A stretch of 35,503 nt of DNA from Blattamonas nauphoetae (Eukaryota; Preaxostyla; Oxymonadida). The notes under the pieces are model-generated. The model did not search any database, was not told the origin of the DNA, and saw nothing but the letters and a program-made list of their open reading frames with translations. The stretch covers positions 1 to 35,503 of the forward strand of contig JARBJD010000539.1 in assembly GCA_033064195.1 (NCBI GenBank), written 5' to 3'. The position numbers and the translations under genes were made by a program. Below are positions 1-7,925 of the stretch, piece by piece (positions within the stretch are counted from its first letter, which is position 1; the number at the start of each line of letters is the position of its first letter).

Positions 1-1371
1 TGATCAAGCCGAAGAGTCAATTGGATCGTAAAACATTGTCACACACCTTGTAGAATGCATGGAATCATGACGAAGCTGTTGCTGGTGTTTATATTCCACT
101 TTCCGATTTCCACAACAACTTCTGGAACTGAAGGTGTATTTAAAGACTCAATTGATGTTTCAATTCGTGTGTCAATCAATCTGGAAGATCTTCTCATTTT
201 CTCTGGAATGACTGACTATCCTGCATGCCTCTTTGGAGATTTGAAATTAAGTGTACACATGAATGAGGATGCGTTTGTTTGTTGTCCAGTTAATCCTGAA
301 CTCACTCTGAAGAACACACTTTCATTAATCGTTACTGGGACAGCAGCAGCGCCTAAGATAAAAGCTTCAATTGCGGATTGTATTCAACATCGTCCATATT
401 TCTTAAACAATCTCGTAACCTCATGCACAAAGAACTTCGTTCAAATTGGCCAATCATTTCTTCAACCAACAGTTCCGAAAGACATTGTGTATTCATCAGC
501 TGGTACAGTCACGACAGAACCAGAATATGTGGATCAGTACATCTCACTTAACATCACCGAGTATCAAATTGATGATGTGTATTGCATGAGCTCTGGATAC
601 AATATGAAAGAAATTGCGAAAGAGAATCTGAAGCAGATGTACACAAATCGTCCTGGAACAATTCCAGCAGAAAAGATATCGTTCTATCCATTTCAGAAGA
701 CACCAACTGAAACAGGAATTAATTGCACTCAACAAATGGTGGTTGTTAATGCGAAGGATATTATGCTCCTCTTCCGTCACTACGACAATGAAGTCACTTG
801 TTTCCACAATCCAATGCAGAAGGATATCCAAGTGAATCTACTCGACAAATACTATCCAGATCAACCGACAACAACTATTGGAGCTCGCTTCTATCAATTT
901 GCATTATCGACTCTTAATCTCGATTCCTATCTAGCTGTTCCTGACGACTTGGAGCGATCACTGACAGATTCTCTCGTTGAAGAGAAACTCACTGGTGATC
1001 AGACTTATCCCAATGAGACAATGACAAGAGTTCGACCGATTCATGACAACACTGACTTCCTAATGTGCTTTTCAACACAGAGAAGTGGGTGTCCAACGAA
1101 CTGTAATGATTCCATCAGTTCCAAAGGAAACGTTCCTGTCACTTTAAGATCATATCCCATTTATCAAGGTATGCTGGACACATACTACAATGTCTACAAT
1201 CCAAGTCAAAGTGGTGGAAACATGACAACATTTACTCATCCTCATGCACCAATTTTAGCAACAACCGCAACCACATGGTGGGTATTACGATACAGTAATG
1301 GCAAACCAAAAGTTGAGTACTACCCAAATCACACATTGAAAGCGTTGCACAAAGATTTAGGAATCTTGTAG
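1..1371 (+). pseudogene. Major capsid-like protein 1 (MCP1), left copy, partial
   Basis: This is the C-terminal two thirds of the protein that is 619 residues long in the other copy (27632-29491). It would be a double-jelly-roll-type capsid subunit. The long open stretch begins at 55, but similarity to the other copy continues to base 1, so the gene runs off the window. It keeps the jelly-roll-like stretch around LEDLLIFSGMTDYP, the QIGQSFLQP segment, and a C-terminus ending in an aromatic-rich TTWWVLRYSNG segment. That end parallels the end of the next gene (HQATYWLFWIENG), so the two are paralogues. MCP2 follows after 52 bp on the same strand. The copy looks broken about once. The capsid function is inferred from family resemblance, not from a search. 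Confidence 0.65.
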
Positions 1372-1402
1372 AGACAAAACAGTTAAAGAAAATTATGATA
1401 TT

Positions 1403-1423
1403 GTATTTTTTATTTTTCTATAA
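1403..1423 (+). promoter_or_regulatory. Start-proximal T-run motif of MCP2 (left)
   Basis: TATTTTTTATTTTTCTATAA runs directly into the ATG, giving TAAATG. The same string precedes MCP2 in the right copy. It is probably a core promoter with a very short leader. Confidence 0.55.
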
Positions 1424-3103
1424 ATGAGAAGTATCAGATCAAATCAATCCAAACCAACATCGACATTAATTGAGCAAATCGAAGTCCAATCATACTTGCC
1501 AAAACAATGGGATTCAGAGCCACACATTTATTCCATCCAAGAAGTGCATCCAACGAATCCACCTATGCCTTGCAGAATCGGAGATGAGATTGAAGTTCCA
1601 CTGTGTTATGATGGTCATGATGTGACTGAGTTTGCGAAGAGTCATTTACGAATAGATCTAACGATCACTGTTCCGTATGAGCAACCGACGACAGACAGAA
1701 ACTACTACCCGAACATGTATGCAATGTTCTACGGATATAAGTCATCATCAGATGCAATTCGAGATATGAGACTCGTCGACAGCAAAGGAAACATCATTGA
1801 CAATACACTCCAGAATAATCATGTGCACGAATCATTTCTGTACCACACTTTCAAGTCTTATGAAGAGAAAAACAACATGAAGCATTGCTACAGTCTTTTT
1901 GAAAATGTTCAGAGAATGGATCCAAGTGTTTGTGGATGCTACTTTTCTCCAACTCCAAATACTGAAACAGTGTTCCCAATTACAATTCCTCTGGTTATTC
2001 CGTTTGTGAATTTACTTCCACTGAGTACTTTTGATCAGTATCCAAATTCCATCTTTGGCAGTTTACGTTTGAGATTTCATTTGACAACTGATTCACTTGT
2101 GTACTGTCCGATTCGAGTACCCACAGTCATTCGAAAAGGACTTGAACGATACGTGGAGAAAGATCCAACAGGAAAATATACTACTCACAAATCTCATCAC
2201 GCACTATTACAAGATGGAGAATTCTCAAATGTGACTCAGGAATTCACACAAATTGGAAATCCAGTTTATCAATATTATACATATTCAGATCCAGATCCAA
2301 GTACTGGAATTGTGCATACTACAGTTAAATCAACCACTTCCATGGATCTGAATTCATCTGTAGACAAGGTCACTTCGATTTGCTACGGATATCAAATCCC
2401 TGATGCAACGAAGCAATCCCTCTTCAACACATATTCAAAGACTCTTTATGTCCTGAAAGCAGAAAGAATTGACACACAATCATTTCAATCATCTGCAAAT
2501 GCAATGGGAGTGAGATCAAACATTAGTATCAAACTCAACAATCTCATGAATCTTATGTGCTTATTCCCCGATCGACCAAATGAATGTACAGTCTTCAGAA
2601 ATCCTCAATATGTTGGTCACTTCGAAATGCTAGGGAATAACTATCCCAATTTCCCAATGTCAACAAACTCACCAGAGTTCTATCAAATGATGATGGTGAA
2701 TGGTGATTTCATTGGCTGTTCGGCAACACAAGAGTTTGAGAATTCCATTTGTGAACCTCGCAACTACGTCTATGGTGGAAAGGAGAGCAGAAAACTGAGA
2801 CCATCAACGGATGCAACTTCGTTCACATTTATGGTTCCAACAGATCGAAGTGAAATCGCTGGTGGAGAAGAAGGTATATCGACAGCAGAATCAGTGAGCA
2901 TTGTCTTCAGAGGAACCCCAATCAAACAAGGTGAACCTGATCCATATTTCACATCAACTCCAGAAGGTCCTCCTCCACCAATACTGGCATTACATCAGGC
3001 TACATACTGGTTGTTTTGGATTGAGAATGGACAACCACGAGTGCGATATGTCGTTGATCGTCGACTCCAGGAAGCGTATGAAGAAGTGAAGAGTGGATAC
3101 TAA
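1424..3103 (+). CDS. Major capsid-like protein 2 (MCP2), left copy
   Basis: This is a whole reading frame of 559 residues. It resembles Polinton double-jelly-roll major capsid proteins: a GYKSSSDAIRDMRLVD segment near residues 104-119, a conserved NNHVHESFLYHTFKS region, then CGCY near 170 and IPLVIPFVNLLPLSTFDQYP near 188-207. These parallel equivalent segments in MCP1, so the two genes are old duplicates. Compared with the right copy the framework is almost identical, but five stretches (about residues 86-102, 172-186, 231-262, 281-311 and 444-461) are strongly changed, as expected for exposed loops. The start is fixed by the T-run and TAAATG upstream and by the other copy. No signal peptide is seen. 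The exact fold is inferred. Confidence 0.75.
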   Translation: MRSIRSNQSKPTSTLIEQIEVQSYLPKQWDSEPHIYSIQEVHPTNPPMPCRIGDEIEVPLCYDGHDVTEFAKSHLRIDLTITVPYEQPTTDRNYYPNMYAMFYGYKSSSDAIRDMRLVDSKGNIIDNTLQNNHVHESFLYHTFKSYEEKNNMKHCYSLFENVQRMDPSVCGCYFSPTPNTETVFPITIPLVIPFVNLLPLSTFDQYPNSIFGSLRLRFHLTTDSLVYCPIRVPTVIRKGLERYVEKDPTGKYTTHKSHHALLQDGEFSNVTQEFTQIGNPVYQYYTYSDPDPSTGIVHTTVKSTTSMDLNSSVDKVTSICYGYQIPDATKQSLFNTYSKTLYVLKAERIDTQSFQSSANAMGVRSNISIKLNNLMNLMCLFPDRPNECTVFRNPQYVGHFEMLGNNYPNFPMSTNSPEFYQMMMVNGDFIGCSATQEFENSICEPRNYVYGGKESRKLRPSTDATSFTFMVPTDRSEIAGGEEGISTAESVSIVFRGTPIKQGEPDPYFTSTPEGPPPPILALHQATYWLFWIENGQPRVRYVVDRRLQEAYEEVKSGY

Positions 3104-3108
3104 ATTGA

Positions 3109-3134
3109 ATATTTTATTTTTGTTGAAAACAGTA
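3109..3134 (+). promoter_or_regulatory. T-run motif of the 136-residue gene (left)
   Basis: TATTTTATTTTTG lies 11 bases upstream of the chosen ATG. It supports the start at 3135 rather than the upstream in-frame ATG at 3093. Confidence 0.45.
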
Positions 3135-3545
3135 ATGGTGAAGCGATACTTCTCAATTCAGAATTCTCACACTGCTCAACTCCCTCCTGATTTTACCAAT
3201 TCTAGAAAACAAAAATACATCTCCTTTCTTGACTGCAAACTCATCCATGTGAAAGAAGAGACAAGTGATGCATCGACAGTCGTTTCAAAGGATATTCCTC
3301 AGCACATCACAATTCATGGTGATTGGATCCAGACTGACGCATTCAATGACTCATTTGTTGCTTTCTGTAACGAACAAATTGCGAAGCGAAAGAAGTGGGA
3401 ATTAACTACACGACAATCAATTGTGAAGATCTGGTTCAAAGACAGTTCTGGTGACTCAATCGAGATGGAAACAACCGAGACAATCAATGGAAAAATAACC
3501 AAAGAGTACTATGAATTTCTGGTTGATCTCATGTTGGAGTATTGA
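3135..3545 (+). CDS. Small conserved virion-block protein, left copy
   Basis: This is a 136-residue protein of unknown function. The frame is open from 3093, but the ATG at 3135 is chosen because the other copy starts there (MVKRYFSIQNS) and because a T-run motif lies just upstream. The two copies are nearly identical except around residues 40-50. The C-terminal half has an IVKIWFKDSSGDSIEME stretch and ends YEFLVDLMLEY, which looks like a compact beta-rich domain. No membrane segment or cysteine cluster is seen. It lies after the two capsid genes on the same strand and overlaps the end of the fibre gene on the opposite strand by 17 bp. A minor capsid or fibre-base role is possible from position only. 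Confidence 0.65.
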   Translation: MVKRYFSIQNSHTAQLPPDFTNSRKQKYISFLDCKLIHVKEETSDASTVVSKDIPQHITIHGDWIQTDAFNDSFVAFCNEQIAKRKKWELTTRQSIVKIWFKDSSGDSIEMETTETINGKITKEYYEFLVDLMLEY

Positions 3546-4467
3546 TCAGTGAATTATATTTTTGGATCAGTTCATTGATGACCGTCTGTTGTTGTCCGAC
3601 AATGATACTCAGTTCCTGAATGGCTTTGATACCGAAGCAAGAGAGTTCTGCATCATCAACTTGAAGACAGTCTGGATTGGAATCATTCACGACTTCAGGG
3701 AATATTTCTTGGATCTGTTGAGCAATCACACCAATGTGTTTCTTCTCACTTTCCTTCTTCAAGCATTCACATTTCTCTTTGCAGTTCTTCAAGTGTTCTT
3801 CATCTGTCTCATTGTCCATTTGCTTTGTCACTTTGTTGATCTTCGAGTCGAATGTGTTGAATTGGTACTGCACGATTTCCACTTTATTCAATTGTTCAAG
3901 AACATCGGGGTATGGTTCAATATTCCTTTTGACTCTTCTGTCTGACAGTTGAGAAAAACTTCCTGTTGTGGATATTGAAAAATATCCTGAACCTGTGTCC
4001 TCATCGTAGTACGACAAAGCTGGTGAGTCACACGGTGACCACATAATGATACCATCGCCATTGAACTGAATTCCTGAGGTTTCTGAAATCGATTGTGAAA
4101 TTGAAATGCCAGACTTAAATGTAGATGACGGATATGTTCCAGGATACTTCGGAAGTGATCCTTCTGAGATATTCCACTTCGCTCCATTCACGTTGATCAA
4201 TCCTCCAATTTCTGGTGTTGCTATTCCAGCTGAACAACTGATTGATCCGTTTGTGCTTGCCACTTTTTGGATTGAGGATATCGCTGTCTGCTGTGCTTCA
4301 GTTGTCTTCTTAAGTGTGTCGACTGCTTCCTGATTCGTTTCTATTTCCGTCTGTAGTGAGTGAATGACTGCTGCATTCTCGTTGGTCGTCGAGAGAATAT
4401 GATCTATCATTTTCTCAATCATTTGGGAATTGTATTTTTGTCGATTCATATTCGTTTGCTCTTTCAT
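3529..4467 (-). CDS. Fibre-like protein with C-terminal S74 intramolecular chaperone, left copy
   Basis: This is a 312-residue protein, counted from the ATG at 4467 that matches the start in the other copy; the open frame itself extends to 4500. Order of parts: an N-terminal helical, heptad-like stalk (about 1-75), a Gly/Ser-rich beta-type segment (about 85-170), then an S74 (endosialidase-type) chaperone. The chaperone shows SDRRVKRNI with Ser175 and Lys180 in the spacing of the self-cleaving Ser-Lys pair, a long charged helix, HIGVIAQQIQEIFPEVV, and a closing AIQELSIIVGQQQ helix. In phages this domain drives trimer folding of tail spikes and is then cut off; in animals it occurs in MYRF. 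Here it probably matures a trimeric surface fibre. The frame looks whole. Confidence 0.8.
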   Translation of the reverse strand: MKEQTNMNRQKYNSQMIEKMIDHILSTTNENAAVIHSLQTEIETNQEAVDTLKKTTEAQQTAISSIQKVASTNGSISCSAGIATPEIGGLINVNGAKWNISEGSLPKYPGTYPSSTFKSGISISQSISETSGIQFNGDGIIMWSPCDSPALSYYDEDTGSGYFSISTTGSFSQLSDRRVKRNIEPYPDVLEQLNKVEIVQYQFNTFDSKINKVTKQMDNETDEEHLKNCKEKCECLKKESEKKHIGVIAQQIQEIFPEVVNDSNPDCLQVDDAELSCFGIKAIQELSIIVGQQQTVINELIQKYNSLINTPT

Positions 4468-4627
4468 TGAAATTAAAATTTTTGATTCCCTCATGAACAT
4501 ACGTCACCGGCACATTATTACTGACATACTCAGAGACTAGCGAACAGTTCTCTTCTCTCATTGATTCAAGTATTGCTTGTTCTGAACATACTCGACGTCT
4601 TTCCTTGTACATCGCAGTTGGATTCAT
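4415..4627 (-). CDS. Tiny conserved protein next to the terminal region, left copy
   Basis: This is a 70-residue frame starting MNPTAMYKERRRVCSEQA. The first 47 residues are almost the same in the other copy (24427-24582), which is 51 residues long with a different tail. The N-terminal half is basic and helical and contains no known motif. It is the last gene before the gene-poor terminal region and overlaps the start of the fibre gene by 53 bp in another frame. A T-run motif ending in TTAAATG precedes the ATG. The function is unknown. Confidence 0.5.
   Translation of the reverse strand: MNPTAMYKERRRVCSEQAILESMREENCSLVSEYVSNNVPVTYVHEGIKNFNFNERANEYESTKIQFPND
4468..4486 (-). promoter_or_regulatory. 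T-run motif of the fibre gene (left)
   Basis: On the minus strand, AAAAATTTTAATTTCA abuts the ATG at 4467. It lies inside the coding part of the tiny upstream gene. Confidence 0.4.
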
Positions 4628-4646
4628 TTAATACAAATTAAAAAAT
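4628..4646 (-). promoter_or_regulatory. T-run motif of the tiny gene (left)
   Basis: On the minus strand, TTTTTTAATTTGTATTAA reads into the ATG as TTAAATG. The right copy has the same arrangement at 24405-24426. Confidence 0.45.
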
Positions 4647-7600
4647 TCAGAATTAGATTTTCATTCGTTGTTTTATCGTTGGTGATCTTCCGAGACTTCG
4701 ATTCTGTCATCGATGGGTTCGATCAGTCTTGTTTGATCAGCGAAAGTACTTCAATGGGACTCGATCCTCTCATCTCTTTCCTGACCGCTCACTACCGTTT
4801 GATTTAGGTGTGTTATGCTTTCTACTTTCACATTTGTTCTCTCTTCTTTTTTGTCTCTTCATTCTTGTTCTCGATCCTTCACTTTTTTCTGTCTCTCTCG
4901 TTCAGGTACATCACATTGTTTTATGAACGGTGGTTTCATTCCCGACTTGTTTTGAACAGGTTTGCTCCATTTTTGAATTCATTATTTCCAAAAACACATT
5001 TATGTACCGTCTCTGATCGAACCATTGATGACCTCAGATCTTAGGTACACCGTTGCTTCTTATCGCTTAAAAGAATGTGTCACAACCGACAAATCACAAG
5101 TATGTTATTCTTTTTTATTCATCTCTTCATAAAACACATTCTCGTACTCGATTTATGTGATCATCAAACTCAGGTACACTATGCTGTCTTATAACCCGAA
5201 AGTATGTTTCACCGATGCATTTCAACAGGTTTGCTCTCGTTTTTGATAAATCTTTTTATAAGACACACTATTGTTCCAGAATTTTCACTTCACTTTTGAC
5301 ATTCTCTTTTCTGGTACAACACTTCACTTTATCCTCTCATTTTCACTTCATTGTCAGTTTTTTTTCATTGTCTCTCACTTTTTTCAAAAATTAAAATTTA
5401 AAATGACGTGAACAAAATTTTGATCTTCATCTTTCTTCGAGAAACTTCGTGATTCATCGATAAAATTGTATGCGTTGGTACACCACTTTGTTTTACTTTG
5501 ATTTGACTTTCATTTCACCTTTTACACTTCACCACTCTTCGATTTATGCTCTTCATTTTTTCTAAAACACAACGGTGTACCAACAAAACGCGATCTGAAG
5601 TGATCATCCAGATCAGGTACACCACTTCACCTTATCGTTTCATTTCACAACTATTTGATTTCAATTCTCTTTTTTGATCAAAACAAAGTGGAACACAGAA
5701 CTAAAAATGTTTGATCGTCAAGATAAAAATGAACTGTAAGATCTGGTACATGAATGTGTTTTATCACTTCAAACCTTGTTTCACTTCACAATTTGGATCT
5801 CTTTATTGACATTTTTGCTCTAATCTTTCATAAAACACACTGGTGTACCAACGAGACTCAATCTGAAATGATCGGTGAGATCTGGTACATGAATGTGTTT
5901 TTTATCGTTTAGTTCTCACTTCAATCATTGTTTTTTACTCTTGTTTTCTGAAATTTTGATGAACGCGTTCATAAGGTGAAGTGGTGTACCAACGAAGTGA
6001 GAAAAACAATGATTGGAGAGATCTGGTACGTCACTTCACTTTATCGTTGCTAACTTTGTTTCACTTCACAATTTTACTCTAATTAGAAACATTTTTGTTG
6101 AATCCGTTCATAAAGTGAAGTGGTGTACCAATGAAATGCGAACAACAAAGATCGTTCAGATCTGGTACGAGATTTTGTTTTATCTTTTAGTTTTCACTTC
6201 AATCACTCTTTTTTTCTCTTTGTTTGTGATATTTTGACGAACCCGTTCATAAGGTGAAGTGGTGTACCAACAAAACACAAAGAATCAAGATCGCTCCGAT
6301 CTGGTACATGATTTTGTTTTATCGTCTCATTCTCACTTTACTCACTTGTTTTTCCTCTTTTTTTGTGAAATTTGTCTGAATACGGTCGTAAATCTCAATA
6401 CTTACCCACAATTTTCACATCTTCCGTCTCAGCCTTTGCTATCATACTTACCCACTTCATTGTTGCTTCATTCACATTCTTTTGTTCCAATTAAGCAAAA
6501 AAGTTGATAAAAAATGAGTTGTTGTGATGTGCTCGTGAGGTGTAGACGGTCGAAAGAATGCTCGTGAGATGACGAAAATGAAGAGGAATGACGAAGAGAT
6601 TGAATGTGAAATGGTGAAAGAAAGATGAGAGAAGAAAGGGGTTGAAGGTGTTTTTGAAGTGACAAACACGGTGAAAACGTGAGATGTTGAAACACGAAAA
6701 TGTGACATTATGGAACAACTATCCGACAAAAGTGTCTCGAAATTTGAGCACAGCTTTGTCGGACAGTGAGAATGAAGGATTTGTGGGAGAAAAAAGGGAC
6801 AAAAATTCATATAGTGAAAATCTTGGCGGAAATGTTGTGTCAAGTGTGTGATGTGAAAAACCGACCCTCCAGAGAGAACTAATGTCACCAGTAAACTCGA
6901 AATCTCAAAAAAGCGTCGCTTGAATGTAATTGTGAAGTGGTTGACGTGAAAAACGTTAAAAATGAAAATTGACAAAAAAGTGTCCGAAGGATCGTGACGT
7001 GAAAAGGTTCATACCCAAAGTCGCCAAAAGGCGTTCTTAACCGATCTAATGCTAAAAGGCGTCATAAGAGGACGATTCCTGAGCGAAAGATGATGGAAGA
7101 CAGGGTCCATACCGTATCTCGAAAATTTCGACTCGTAAAAATCCTCAATGGGTCGGATCAAACTTTTTTTCCAAAAAGTGTTTTTTATCGCGAATCTCAC
7201 CTTCTGAAATCGATTTTGTAATTTTAGAAGATGTTTGAGGTGAATTTGAGACATAAAGTAGTGGTTAGTAGCGAAATCTGAAAATCGACTTTTTTGTCAC
7301 TTTTTCGACCACAGTTCGGTACGTAGCTCCACGAATTCTCAACCGATTTTCATCGAGATTGTTTTGATCGACGACTCACATCGTCGCCGACATTTTAGAA
7401 TTTTTTTCGATTTTTTTCAAAGTGGTTCTCAAGTTGGATTCACTGTGTTCGAGTTCAAAAGTGAAAAAACATCGAAAAAAGTGACAACATTTTTGGAAAA
7501 TGACAAAAATTTGCTTCAAAATTGACGCTTAAAATGAGGTTAAAATATTGGACATATTTTTGGAATTTAGGTCAAATATTGGCATCATTGAAATGGCCTA

Positions 7601-7706
7601 AATTCCTTTTAATACAAGATTTAGAAATGGTCAATCGGAATTGACTTTTCGTTTCTGATTTCAACGACTATTTCAATCTGGTTCCCAAATCGTCTACTAT
7701 ACTACT
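4647..7706. repeat. Gene-poor terminal region of the left Polinton-like copy
   Basis: This is about 3 kb between the last gene and the element end. The outermost part (about 7000-7706) and the innermost part (4647-5000) match the right copy closely in inverted orientation; the middle is a degenerate tandem array. I see no convincing gene. A frame at 7009-7254 (minus) is open in both copies, but with so few differences this is weak evidence of coding. Long terminal repeats are usual in Polintons; whether this sequence also stands at the other end of the element cannot be seen here. Confidence 0.7.
4905..6440. repeat. Degenerate tandem array, unit about 140 bp, about 11 copies
   Basis: A GGTAC core recurs at 4905, 5044, 5173, 5313, 5477, 5616, 5745, 5884, 6025, 6164 and 6303, with steps of 129-164 and mostly 139-141. 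The best units (5741-6440) contain GATCTGGTAC, a TTTTATCGTT stretch, CACTTCA words, then a CGTTCATAAGGTGAAG segment and GGTGTACCAAC. About 35 bp separate GGTGTACC from the next GGTAC, and the outer words (ATAAAACACA and TGTGTTTTAT) are also inverted in some units, so the core is a dyad. Possible protein-binding iterons or a replication element; the role is unknown. Confidence 0.75.
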
Positions 7707-7925
7707 TGAATGAACGTATCCTTTCGTGACAACCTTTGTAGCCATTGGAGTTCCAACTAGTGTTTTTTGTACATCAGACACCTGACAGATATGGACCGAA
7801 AATGGATCACACCACTGCCAAACCCAGTCGCACTGTCACTTTCTTTCCATCTCGGGCCAACTGGAGAATGCCGTCTATGATCCTCCGCTCGATTGCAGTT
7901 GGAAAATTGGTGGGGTGATGACGTA
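7707..7925. other. Host-like spacer beside the left Polinton end
   Basis: Similarity with the right copy ends at 7706. I see no gene here before the pogo-like element begins at 7926. Confidence 0.5.

Larger units (their letters stand above)
1..7706 (+). mobile_element. Polinton/Maverick-like element, left copy (partial)
   Basis: This is the terminal 7.7 kb of a virus-like element that continues off the window to the left. It matches, inverted, the copy starting at 21220: same gene order, same terminal region, and identity that stops abruptly at 7706. Read outward from the inside, the terminus on the opposite strand begins AGTAGTATAGTAGACG, and a 5'-AG end is typical of Polintons. It carries two capsid genes, a small conserved gene, a fibre gene and a tiny gene, then about 3 kb of repeats. 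Polymerase and integrase are not visible, so the family call rests on the capsid genes, the ATPase of the sister copy and the terminus. It looks young, because the outer 700 bp differ from the other copy by only a few percent by eye. It is incomplete with about one break. Confidence 0.7.

Noticed and set aside
55-130. Signal peptide at the beginning of the long frame in the left MCP1 copy
   Set aside because: Similarity to the other capsid copy continues upstream to the window edge, and the other copy has ordinary capsid sequence at this point, so this is not a true N-terminus.
544-831. 95-residue frame opposite MCP1, with a counterpart at 28175-28462
   Set aside because: It is the antisense shadow of a conserved capsid region.
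3562-3945. 127-residue plus-strand frame opposite the fibre gene, present also at 25050-25433
   Set aside because: It is the reverse of the highly conserved S74 region, and its conservation follows from that gene. It has no start motif.
4905-6440. CRISPR-like array
   Set aside because: The unit is 140 bp and degenerate throughout, with no constant repeat and unique spacers, and the setting is eukaryotic.
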